Source of the DNA: a virus
DNA: 25,786 nucleotides
IMG/VR virus record: IMGVR_UViG_3300008450_000395
Span: 1 to 25,786 of that record
Strand: one strand, 5' to 3'
Below are positions 1-5,962 of this stretch, in pieces (position 1 is the stretch's first letter; every line of letters starts with the position of its first letter). The position numbers and the translations under genes were made by a program. The notes under the pieces were generated by a model. That model worked only from the letters and a program-made list of their open reading frames with translations, did no database searches and had not been told where the DNA came from.

Positions 1-138
1 TATATTTGTTTGGTCATTAACTTTAGTGTTAGTGATCATTGATGCTAATATTTGAAATTGTTTAGCAGCAGGTTTTGGTTCTTTAGGATCTTCAATTGGT
101 GTAAAATCCTCTTCCTCTTTAACTATGCGAATTTTCAT
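1..138 (-). CDS. Partial unknown protein, N-terminal 46 residues
   Basis: The reading frame is open from an ATG at 138-136 to the left edge of the window, so only the first 46 residues are visible and the C-terminus is missing. The start overlaps the stop of the upstream Dps-like gene by one base (TAATG), which suggests translational coupling. The protein begins MKIRIVKEEED and continues with a charged, proline-containing stretch. Its first five residues match those of the P-loop kinase that starts at 4174. I do not recognise the family, and too little is present to assign a role. It is probably the next member of the accessory gene string. Confidence 0.75.
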   Translation of the reverse strand, partial: MKIRIVKEEEDFTPIEDPKEPKPAAKQFQILASMITNTKVNDQTNI

Positions 139-713
139 TATTGTAAGTTTACTAATTTGTATTTAGTTGATTCAACTAATTCAACAAATGTATCAATTTG
201 GTTTTGAATGTATGAATCTTGAGGTAACATTTGACGGTTTTTCTCAATGTACATACATAATGCTTCAAAATATTTTATAGCATCAGTTGGATTTTCAATC
301 CACTGTCCTTCACACTTATAACCAGTAATGATACCATAGCGACCTTGAAATGATTCAACTAAACCATCAATTAATGGAATGATACCTTCATAATATGCTT
401 GTAATGCTGTATGAGCAGCAAAAGCACCTGGTCCTTTAACTTGTAAATGGAATATATGAGATTGTGTGCGAGAAGCAAAAAAAGTTGAGACAAAAGAAGC
501 CATAGCTTGTGTTGGGTTAGGTAACTCAATAGTCACTGCTAATTCTGGTTGGTTTGGATCAATTGTTTCTGGTTCAAATCCTTCTTTAAGATTTCCGGAT
601 TCAGCGGCGTATAACGCCTTCATGTATTTTTCAGCAGCGGCTGCGTCTTTAGAGCAGCCCATTTTCTTGCCAGTTTCTTTGTATACGCAATTACCTTTAC
701 GAGTATAGGGCAT
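138..713 (-). CDS. Dps/ferritin-like protein with basic N-terminal extension
   Basis: This 191-residue protein has two parts. Residues 1-40 are a basic, two-cysteine segment (C9, C20) rich in Lys and Arg. Residues about 70-190 look like a helical ferritin/Dps-type domain. In it H89, G94, H101, D116 and E120 have the same mutual spacing as the E. coli Dps ferroxidase positions H51, G56, H63, D78 and E82; the position equivalent to Dps D67 is Gln105. I associate such phage proteins with the uncharacterised DUF5856 group, from memory. Iron oxidation or DNA protection is an inference. The start is the only sensible ATG after a 53-base gap, and the stop overlaps the next ATG. Whether it forms a Dps-like cage cannot be seen from sequence. 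Confidence 0.6.
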   Translation of the reverse strand: MPYTRKGNCVYKETGKKMGCSKDAAAAEKYMKALYAAESGNLKEGFEPETIDPNQPELAVTIELPNPTQAMASFVSTFFASRTQSHIFHLQVKGPGAFAAHTALQAYYEGIIPLIDGLVESFQGRYGIITGYKCEGQWIENPTDAIKYFEALCMYIEKNRQMLPQDSYIQNQIDTFVELVESTKYKLVNLQ

Positions 714-715
714 AA

Positions 716-739
716 TTATATAGATTTTATCCTATATAA
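716..739. repeat. 8-bp perfect inverted repeat in the gap before the Dps-like gene
   Basis: TTATATAG (716-723) and its exact complement CTATATAA (732-739) flank an 8-base spacer. The right arm overlaps the intergenic ATATTTATA element. The stem is all A/T except for one G-C pair and is not followed by a U-run in the coding direction, so it is not a convincing terminator. An operator or a weak RNA hairpin is possible. Confidence 0.35.
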
Positions 740-743
740 ATAT
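735..743 (-). promoter_or_regulatory. ATATTTATA intergenic element, copy 1
   Basis: The coding strand reads ATATTTATA 21 bases upstream of the ATG at 713, in the 53-base gap. It is the same 9-mer found in seven other gaps, always in this orientation. Its function is unproven. Confidence 0.4.
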
Positions 744-766
744 ATTCAGGAGCAATAATAAGTAAG

Positions 767-1042
767 TTATATTTTACCTTTCTCGAAAAATTCAACTTTA
801 GTACGAAGTGTAGCTACTTCTCTAGTGAGTTCTAATATCATTTTACGCAACTCATCTTTTTCACGAGCGGATTCAACTAGTAATGCTTCTAGTTTTGATA
901 TTCTATCTTTACAGTCATGACGAATAAATTCTTCATCACGTTCTTTACGCATTGATTTTTTTTCATAGAATCGAAACGCGGCAGCACTACCTAAAACTGT
1001 AACTGCTGTCATTAAAACTGTGTAGATATTGTCTTGATTCAT
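767..1042 (-). CDS. Small membrane-anchored coiled-coil protein (spanin- or holin-like candidate)
   Basis: This 91-residue protein has one hydrophobic segment at about residues 7-24, followed by basic residues (KKSMRKER) and then a long charged helix from about residue 45 to 88 with heptad-like Leu/Ile spacing. That layout (short N-terminus, single membrane anchor, soluble coiled coil) is typical of inner-membrane spanins and some phage membrane proteins. No overlapping or adjacent lipoprotein gene for an outer-membrane spanin was found, so lysis is only a guess. The ATG is preceded by an ATATTTATA element only three bases away. The gene follows the zinc-ribbon gene by 14 bases. Confidence 0.6.
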   Translation of the reverse strand: MNQDNIYTVLMTAVTVLGSAAAFRFYEKKSMRKERDEEFIRHDCKDRISKLEALLVESAREKDELRKMILELTREVATLRTKVEFFEKGKI

Positions 1043-1045
1043 GGG

Positions 1046-1054
1046 TATAAATAT
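1046..1054 (-). promoter_or_regulatory. ATATTTATA intergenic element, copy 2
   Basis: The coding strand reads ATATTTATA and ends three bases before the ATG at 1042, in a 14-base gap. That is too close to the start codon for a standard -10 promoter of this gene. Confidence 0.35.
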
Positions 1055-1056
1055 CT

Positions 1057-1632
1057 CTATACTTGTGCTTCGCGCAATTTCTTAATGTATTCTTTAACAT
1101 TTTTAATTTCTTCCTCATTGATCTTACCACCTCCCCAATGTTCTACATCGCCTTGTTCAGTCATATATGATTCGCTTTGGCTAGCATAAAAATCTTCAAT
1201 GGCTTTCTCAAAATCATCAACCATAGCGTTTTTATTAGAATTCATCATTTGTGACTGGTATTCATCCCATTTACCTTCTAATTTGATTTTGGCTTCCATT
1301 TCTAAAACACAATCAAAGCATTTATGATGAATTGACCACATCTTTTTACTAATGTCATCATTCTTCATTGGTTTACTACATTCAGGGCACGCAATAGGTA
1401 TGATAAACATTTTTTTAAGTCTATCAAACTTAGTTACAGTTTGTTTAATACCATTTTTAATGGTCCATTGTTTACCATTTTCTTCCCAAATGTCACCTTC
1501 TGTATAATCTTGAGATTGTTTACTATAACCTACTTGTACACCTGTAGAACCACCAGCATTACCTGTGATGATATTCCTCATTCTTTGTACATCACGTTTC
1601 GAAAACTCTTTTTTTAAATTTGTATCACTCAT
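1057..1632 (-). CDS. Zinc-ribbon protein of unknown function
   Basis: The reading frame is open further upstream, but the ATG at 1632-1630 is chosen because it forms an ATGA overlap with the stop of the upstream fusion gene; an upstream start would bury 26 residues in that gene. The 191-residue product has a zinc-ribbon-like set of ligands: C82 and C85 (CPEC), then H102/H103, C105 and C108 (HHKCFDC). The N-terminus (KEFSKRDVQRMRNIITG) is basic and helical, and the C-terminus is acidic with a run of glutamates. I have seen similar N-termini in hypothetical proteins of marine T4-like phages, from memory, but know no function. A role in nucleic-acid binding is an inference from the zinc ribbon and the basic N-terminus. 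Confidence 0.75.
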   Translation of the reverse strand: MSDTNLKKEFSKRDVQRMRNIITGNAGGSTGVQVGYSKQSQDYTEGDIWEENGKQWTIKNGIKQTVTKFDRLKKMFIIPIACPECSKPMKNDDISKKMWSIHHKCFDCVLEMEAKIKLEGKWDEYQSQMMNSNKNAMVDDFEKAIEDFYASQSESYMTEQGDVEHWGGGKINEEEIKNVKEYIKKLREAQV

Positions 1633-3428
1633 AAACCTAAATCTTTCAATTGTTGTATTGTGTCGGCTGCTGATGTATGGACAATTCCAATACCACCAGC
1701 GTCTTTCCAACGTTGTATATTATCAGCTCTATCATCAATTAAGATAGAGTTTGGTGTTGCGAATTCTTGTTTACGTTCTGCTTGACGTAATATAAGTTTA
1801 GTACCAGGAACATTTCTTTTCACCCATACAAACTTACCTATCTTAGATGATTCGTCTCTTGATGGAGCTGATAGTAAATCTGGATTGTATGGTTTAATAA
1901 ATTCCCATAATTTTTTTCCATCAGGCATCCATTGTAATTTAATCCAAAATGAGGCGCCTGCTTTTTGAATAGGAGCCCAAAATTCTTCTTTAGGTGTGTC
2001 AAAGCTAGCTTCTCTACCTGTTAATTCTTTATATCCTTTATCAAAATCAACAATAACACCATCCATATCACAATATATCTTATAATCAGCTTTTTCTTTA
2101 GCGTCTTCTTCAAATATTTCTGGTCTGTATTTACCAAATTGTCTTAATAACACACCAGCAGCAGCATTAGCTTCATTTTCAATTGGTGAACCAGTAGCCC
2201 CATCTTCTTTACTTAATGGATTTAATTCATCTTGTTTACGATGTACTAATTCATGAGCTAATGTACGTAAAATGTCAGCTGTTAGTCTTGGTCCTTTAAC
2301 AACTAATAATTCATCACTTTTAGGATTATAAGCACCTAATGAATGCATGTTTTTAGCTAATTCTTGATCATCACTAAAAGTAATTTTAGGTACTTTTTGT
2401 AAGTCAAGTGCTTTAGCAGCAAAATCAATAAAGTCAGCTATAACATTATCTGATGCTTCTTGAGGCTCAGTTAATGTTTCTTCTAATGTTGATTTCCACC
2501 ATTTAATAGTGAATAGATCTTCTTCTACGTTAATAGCTATACCTTTTTTAGATAACCAATTAAGTATTTTCTCACGTTGATATGGATCATCACTTAAATT
2601 AGGTATTAACATACGACGTTCTTGTCCACCAAATGCTTGTTGTGAGTATTCAAATGGAACTAACATTGTATTAAGATAGTTCTCAATTTTAGGTGTTAAT
2701 TTATAAGGTACTCTTATAATTATGTTTCCGTCTTCTTGATTTTCTTGTAATTGGTCAGCATCTAAAACAGGAATACCTAGTATTCTCATTATTGCTTCAA
2801 ATTGTCCTTTTTGAATAACTGCTTCTGGGAAGCAACCTTCAAGTATTTTTATATTATTTAAATACTCATTTCTAGCCTTTGAGTATTCATTTGAATTTTT
2901 ATCTTTAATAGATCTTAATTTTAAAACGGATGCTTTAACAGTATCTATTAATTGGCGAACTTGAGTACCTGATAGACGTTTACCTTGGCTAACTATTTTT
3001 TCCTCAATAGATATAGGCATTACTCTATTACCAAATGCTTTTTGTAATGAAGAAAAATATCCTTGATCTTCAACTTCTTCCTTAGCACCAGCAACATATA
3101 CCTTCATTTCTAAATTATTATCCATTATTCCAAAAATATCTTTAATTGGAGATGGATCTTTAGACATTTCAACTGATACTTTAGCTATTGGAGCAGCAGC
3201 GAGATATAAATCCCATATTTGCTTACTCATTTTAGAAGTAATACCATCACGTTCTTTTTGTCCTACTAAAATAATTACTTTAGATATATTAGGACATGAA
3301 GCTAAATCTTTAGCTGCCTCATAATGTCCTTCATGTGGTGGTTTGAATCCACCTGGATAATAAGCAACAGCTGAAGGGTTAGTTTGGTCGTCGTTTAGTT
3401 CGCTTAATATAGTATTTAAATCTATCAT
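1629..3428 (-). CDS. Nucleotidyltransferase / HExxH peptidase / HAD phosphatase fusion
   Basis: The 599-residue protein strings three recognisable enzyme folds together. Residues about 20-165 form a cytidylyltransferase/NMNAT-type domain: the H32-E-G-H35 motif follows a GGFKPP loop, and LSGTQVR at 152-158 matches the family's ISSTxxR signature. Residues about 185-320 are unassigned. Residues about 325-435 carry H392-E-L-V-H396 with downstream acidic candidates E417 and E419, the layout of a zincin metallopeptidase. Residues 449-599 are a HAD phosphatase resembling 5'(3')-deoxyribonucleotidases: D454-M-D456-G-V, then LSAPSR near 520, and D565/D566. The gene overlaps the kinase stop and the next start by ATGA, so the three are probably co-translated. 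NAD metabolism, nucleotide turnover and nucleic-acid end repair are all possible; the substrate cannot be read from sequence. Confidence 0.75.
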   Translation of the reverse strand: MIDLNTILSELNDDQTNPSAVAYYPGGFKPPHEGHYEAAKDLASCPNISKVIILVGQKERDGITSKMSKQIWDLYLAAAPIAKVSVEMSKDPSPIKDIFGIMDNNLEMKVYVAGAKEEVEDQGYFSSLQKAFGNRVMPISIEEKIVSQGKRLSGTQVRQLIDTVKASVLKLRSIKDKNSNEYSKARNEYLNNIKILEGCFPEAVIQKGQFEAIMRILGIPVLDADQLQENQEDGNIIIRVPYKLTPKIENYLNTMLVPFEYSQQAFGGQERRMLIPNLSDDPYQREKILNWLSKKGIAINVEEDLFTIKWWKSTLEETLTEPQEASDNVIADFIDFAAKALDLQKVPKITFSDDQELAKNMHSLGAYNPKSDELLVVKGPRLTADILRTLAHELVHRKQDELNPLSKEDGATGSPIENEANAAAGVLLRQFGKYRPEIFEEDAKEKADYKIYCDMDGVIVDFDKGYKELTGREASFDTPKEEFWAPIQKAGASFWIKLQWMPDGKKLWEFIKPYNPDLLSAPSRDESSKIGKFVWVKRNVPGTKLILRQAERKQEFATPNSILIDDRADNIQRWKDAGGIGIVHTSAADTIQQLKDLGL

Positions 3429-4174
3429 TTAATGAATGCCTTTATTTTAGCAACCGCTGTAGCAGCAGGTGTGAATTTTGGTTGTTGTTGAATTGCTAAC
3501 TCAATATCTTTATTTAATTGAGCAATATCAGCTTTTGCCTTTTCTATTTCTTCAGGTGTTTTTGGTTTACCTTTAGCTTTTGATGTGTCAAAAAATCTAC
3601 GTTTTATTTCTTGTGGGTCAAAACTTTTATCAGCGTCTTTAGGATCATTATTTATGACAACTAAATTGTCACCAAATGCTTGCTCATATGTTTCAATATT
3701 ACTATTAATATCTCTCCATGTTCTTAAAACAATACCTGGCATTAATGAGCGTTCTCTATTAGCATTACGTTCAAGTGATGTTATTGGAGAAACATATATC
3801 ATTACCATCATTGTTTCATACCCTAAAGCCTCTAATTCTGCCTTTTTCTTGAGTAATGGTTTAGATGCCGCACCTGTTCCATCAATAATAATGTCGTTTA
3901 AATTTTCAAGTGCTTTGGCGTATTTTTCCTTAGTTGATTTTTGGGCTTGAGCCATTAATTTACCAGCTTGTGACAATTGTTCAGGATCAAAATCCTTTTG
4001 TTTCATGCCTAAACCAGATGCCTTAAGCAATTCTTCATAAGTATCGTCAACATTTATTACTTGGAATTTAGATAGTGGTAAAGATTTGGCGATAAATGAC
4101 TTACCAGCACCTGCTGGGCCCGCCATGAATATTGCCTGTGGCGTTTGTTGCGCTTCTTTAATTCTAATCTTCAT
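3425..4174 (-). CDS. P-loop kinase, zeta-toxin/polynucleotide-kinase-like
   Basis: This 249-residue protein has a clear Walker A motif (GPAGAGKS, residues 19-26), a following NVDD acidic motif (D43/D44) and an IIIDGTGAASK strand-loop near 95-105. An Arg-rich lid region (RNANRERS, 137-143) comes before a long helix. This pattern fits the zeta-toxin/AAA_33 kinases and the kinase half of phage polynucleotide kinases; the phosphate acceptor is unknown. The C-terminal 50 residues are a Lys/Glu-rich helix. It begins MKIRIKEA, like the truncated gene at the left edge. Its stop overlaps the ATG of the downstream fusion enzyme (ATGA), so kinase and HAD phosphatase activities are encoded side by side, as in T4 Pnkp but on separate chains. 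Confidence 0.75.
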   Translation of the reverse strand: MKIRIKEAQQTPQAIFMAGPAGAGKSFIAKSLPLSKFQVINVDDTYEELLKASGLGMKQKDFDPEQLSQAGKLMAQAQKSTKEKYAKALENLNDIIIDGTGAASKPLLKKKAELEALGYETMMVMIYVSPITSLERNANRERSLMPGIVLRTWRDINSNIETYEQAFGDNLVVINNDPKDADKSFDPQEIKRRFFDTSKAKGKPKTPEEIEKAKADIAQLNKDIELAIQQQPKFTPAATAVAKIKAFIK

Positions 4175-4177
4175 ACC

Positions 4178-4186
4178 GATAAATAT
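4178..4186 (-). promoter_or_regulatory. ATATTTAT intergenic element, copy 3 (one mismatch)
   Basis: The coding strand reads ATATTTATC three bases before the ATG at 4174. The last base differs from the other copies, and the first base lies in the stop codon of the AT-hook gene. Confidence 0.3.
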
Positions 4187-4668
4187 TAACTATCCTTCCT
4201 TGGGCGTCCACGTTTTCCGCCAGTCTTAACGTACACTGTTGATTTCTTTAATGTTGGGTCCATTTTTGGACGGCCACGTTTACCACCAGTTTTAACATAT
4301 ACAGTAGGTTCTTTTTTAAGTGATGGATCCATTTTTGGACGACCACGCTTACCTGTACCTTTACTTGTACGTATTTTTTCAGCTTTGGCTTTACGTTTAA
4401 AGTATCTAGGATGTATAATTAATGAGTCAGTGTGAAATGCTCTACTAGCACCTGTAGTATCAGTACATTCATATCCACCACCTTTCCAACCTGGAGTTCC
4501 GTCTGGGTGGTATTTTTTGAAGAAGAATTTATTGCCGTTATCACTTTCATAATATTGAGCAGGTAATACTTCAATACCTTCAGTAAAATTCAAGTATTCT
4601 TGTTCATTAACTTCTACCACATATGCTTTACGCGGGTAGATAGGTGCTTCTACATCAATTACTTTCAT
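4186..4668 (-). CDS. Triple AT-hook DNA-binding protein
   Basis: The 160-residue protein has an N-terminal domain of about 95 residues that I do not recognise, with aromatic residues and a GWKGGGYECTD motif. Its basic tail contains three AT-hook cores: RGRPK at 108-112, RGRPK at 131-135 and RGRPR at 153-157. They are separated by near-identical spacers (MDPSLKK and TVYVKTGG). AT-hooks bind the minor groove of A/T-rich DNA, which suits this A/T-rich genome. The three repeats differ at many synonymous positions, which suggests the protein sequence is being conserved. The start lies 5 bases after the previous stop and shares 14 bases of leader (AAATAAAAGTTATG) with the gene starting at 4877. Genome organisation, transcription control and host nucleoid takeover are possible roles. 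Confidence 0.75.
   Translation of the reverse strand: MKVIDVEAPIYPRKAYVVEVNEQEYLNFTEGIEVLPAQYYESDNGNKFFFKKYHPDGTPGWKGGGYECTDTTGASRAFHTDSLIIHPRYFKRKAKAEKIRTSKGTGKRGRPKMDPSLKKEPTVYVKTGGKRGRPKMDPTLKKSTVYVKTGGKRGRPRKDS
4189..4350 (-). repeat. Three tandem in-frame AT-hook coding repeats
   Basis: The 3' third of the AT-hook gene encodes three copies of a KRGRP(K/R) core. The first two repeats are 23 and 22 codons long and the third is truncated by the stop. Codon use differs between copies. Confidence 0.7.
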
Positions 4669-4673
4669 AACTT

Positions 4674-4877
4674 TTATTTAATATATTTAACTGCGATTCT
4701 ATATTCATTTGCATCATCCTCAGTCATACGACCAAATAATACATAGAGTTGACACTCTTTATCATATAACTTATTGAATAATTTAGCCTCATAGTCATTA
4801 TTGACATCTAAAGTATCCATGATCTTTGTCTCATTAAATAAATCCACCGCTTCTTGTACTAATTGTTCGTTTATCAT
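4674..4877 (-). CDS. Small acidic protein, unknown
   Basis: This 67-residue product is mostly helical in appearance and acidic, with no cysteine pair motif, signal peptide or membrane segment; I do not recognise it. It sits directly behind a putative promoter (TGACCGCG-N15-palindrome), with 12 bases between the palindrome and the ATG. A near-identical arrangement precedes the next small gene upstream. A small, separately promoted gene of this kind in phages is often an early host-takeover factor, but that is an inference from size and promoter only. It is followed after five bases by the AT-hook gene and probably shares its transcript. Confidence 0.65.
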   Translation of the reverse strand: MINEQLVQEAVDLFNETKIMDTLDVNNDYEAKLFNKLYDKECQLYVLFGRMTEDDANEYRIAVKYIK

Positions 4878-4889
4878 AACTTTTATTTC

Positions 4890-4926
4890 TTATTATATAA
4901 TAAATTTAGTGAAATAACCGCGGTCA
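4890..4926 (-). promoter_or_regulatory. Putative phage promoter, copy A (TGACCGCG-N15-palindrome)
   Basis: On the coding strand, TGACCGCG (4926-4919) is followed after exactly 15 bases by the perfect palindrome TTATTATATAATAA (4903-4890), 12 bases before the ATG at 4877. TTGACC resembles a sigma-70 -35 box, and TATAAT lies inside the palindrome, but their spacing (24 bases) is not the usual 17. The same two blocks at the same spacing recur at 5138-5174. Confidence 0.55.
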
Positions 4927-4933
4927 ATCAATC

Positions 4934-5125
4934 TTAATAACCACGTTCCATTTCAAATTGACGTTTTTCATGGTCAGCCTCACTATATACGTCTAAATTT
5001 AAATACGTGTTATTCCATGTATTATGAAATAAAAACTGCTTAACCCATTCTGGATTAGTTGTGGTTAAAAACTCATGCTCTTCCGCGGTCAAACAAACTT
5101 TATTCATTAATTCTTGTGTGTTCAT
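4934..5125 (-). CDS. Small protein, unknown
   Basis: This small soluble-looking protein has no recognised family. An ATG at 5134 gives 66 residues, but the ATG at 5125 (63 residues, starting MNTQELM) is preferred. When the two promoter copies are aligned, the 29 bases from the palindrome to this ATG match those before the 4877 start at 27 positions, giving the same 12-base leader. The sequence has a Trp/Phe/Asn-rich middle and a charged C-terminus ending RGY. Like its small neighbour it seems separately promoted, perhaps for early expression. It follows the RecB-type nuclease after a gap holding the promoter. Confidence 0.6.
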   Translation of the reverse strand: MNTQELMNKVCLTAEEHEFLTTTNPEWVKQFLFHNTWNNTYLNLDVYSEADHEKRQFEMERGY

Positions 5126-5137
5126 ATCTTTCATTTC

Positions 5138-5174
5138 TTATTATATAATAAAGATATGCCAAGAGTCGCGGTCA
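5138..5174 (-). promoter_or_regulatory. Putative phage promoter, copy B (TGACCGCG-N15-palindrome)
   Basis: TGACCGCG (5174-5167 on the coding strand) and TTATTATATAATAA (5151-5138) are separated by 15 unrelated bases, exactly as in copy A. Conserved blocks with a conserved spacer length but a divergent spacer sequence are what two binding sites for one transcription machinery look like. Confidence 0.55.
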
Positions 5175-5176
5175 GT

Positions 5177-5962
5177 CTAGTCTTCGATTTTTATGGAGAT
5201 AGGTAGAGTTTCTGTACTTGGTTTAGCGTCAGGATTTTCTAATTTGTAGATATCATATATCTTAAGGAACATACTGAAATTATCTTCAATATTGTCAATA
5301 ATTTTTAGTTCCCATCCTTTACCTTGTACTTTATCTTTTTTCTCACCACGTGTATTTGCTTTTAACCATAAAATAGCTATTCCTTCTACAGGTTCATTGT
5401 GAGTTTCATTCCATGCTTTCGCGTAAGCGGCTAATTGTAAGTTGTATGATGTATGAACTGAATTAGATGTTTTAATATCTATCAACCATAGTTTACCATC
5501 AATACGACAAATGATATCTGTTGTACCAGCATACTGATGTTCGTCTGAGAATAAATGATATTCAGTTGCAATTAATTCTGGTTTTGTTTGTTTCCAAAAA
5601 TCAGCAAACTTTAAAATCATTTTCCACACATCAAGTGAATAACTTACTCTTCCATCTTCATTCATCCATGTTACTTCCTTACCTAACATAAGTTCCTCAC
5701 ATGCATTATGTACTTGAGTACCTTCAGCGGCTGCTTTTGAAGCGATAATATCTGAGTTATGCCCTACATCTTTAAGCCAGTTATGAAAGAACTGATTTTT
5801 AGGGAAAAAGTTTAATATACTGGTGATAGATGGATAGTATTTACCATCTCGTCTATAAAAACGTTGGTCTAATACATTTACTTGTTTGTTATCTTGACTA
5901 TATTCTACAATTCTTTTAATTTTAGGATCGTGAATAATGTTTGAGTGTTTATCTATACTCAT
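5177..5962 (-). CDS. PD-(D/E)XK nuclease, RecB/Cas4 family
   Basis: The 261-residue product has the ordered motifs of RecB/Cas4-type exonucleases: GTQVH (81-85), an acidic residue at E134, GTTD (D149), the I-D-I-K core (D162, K164) and the QLAAYA motif (Q176-A181). These are the metal-binding and catalytic positions of the PD-(D/E)XK superfamily. No Cas4-type C-terminal cysteine cluster is seen, so an iron-sulfur form is unlikely. The start overlaps the primase stop (ATGA), so the two are probably translated together and the nuclease likely works in phage replication, recombination or host DNA breakdown. The family is fairly certain; the exact substrate is not. Confidence 0.85.
   Translation of the reverse strand: MSIDKHSNIIHDPKIKRIVEYSQDNKQVNVLDQRFYRRDGKYYPSITSILNFFPKNQFFHNWLKDVGHNSDIIASKAAAEGTQVHNACEELMLGKEVTWMNEDGRVSYSLDVWKMILKFADFWKQTKPELIATEYHLFSDEHQYAGTTDIICRIDGKLWLIDIKTSNSVHTSYNLQLAAYAKAWNETHNEPVEGIAILWLKANTRGEKKDKVQGKGWELKIIDNIEDNFSMFLKIYDIYKLENPDAKPSTETLPISIKIED

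Noticed and set aside
1633-1710. Upstream extension of the zinc-ribbon protein (about 26 residues)
   Set aside because: It lies inside the upstream fusion gene, is Trp/Arg-rich and unlike the rest, and the ATGA overlap gives a better start at 1632.
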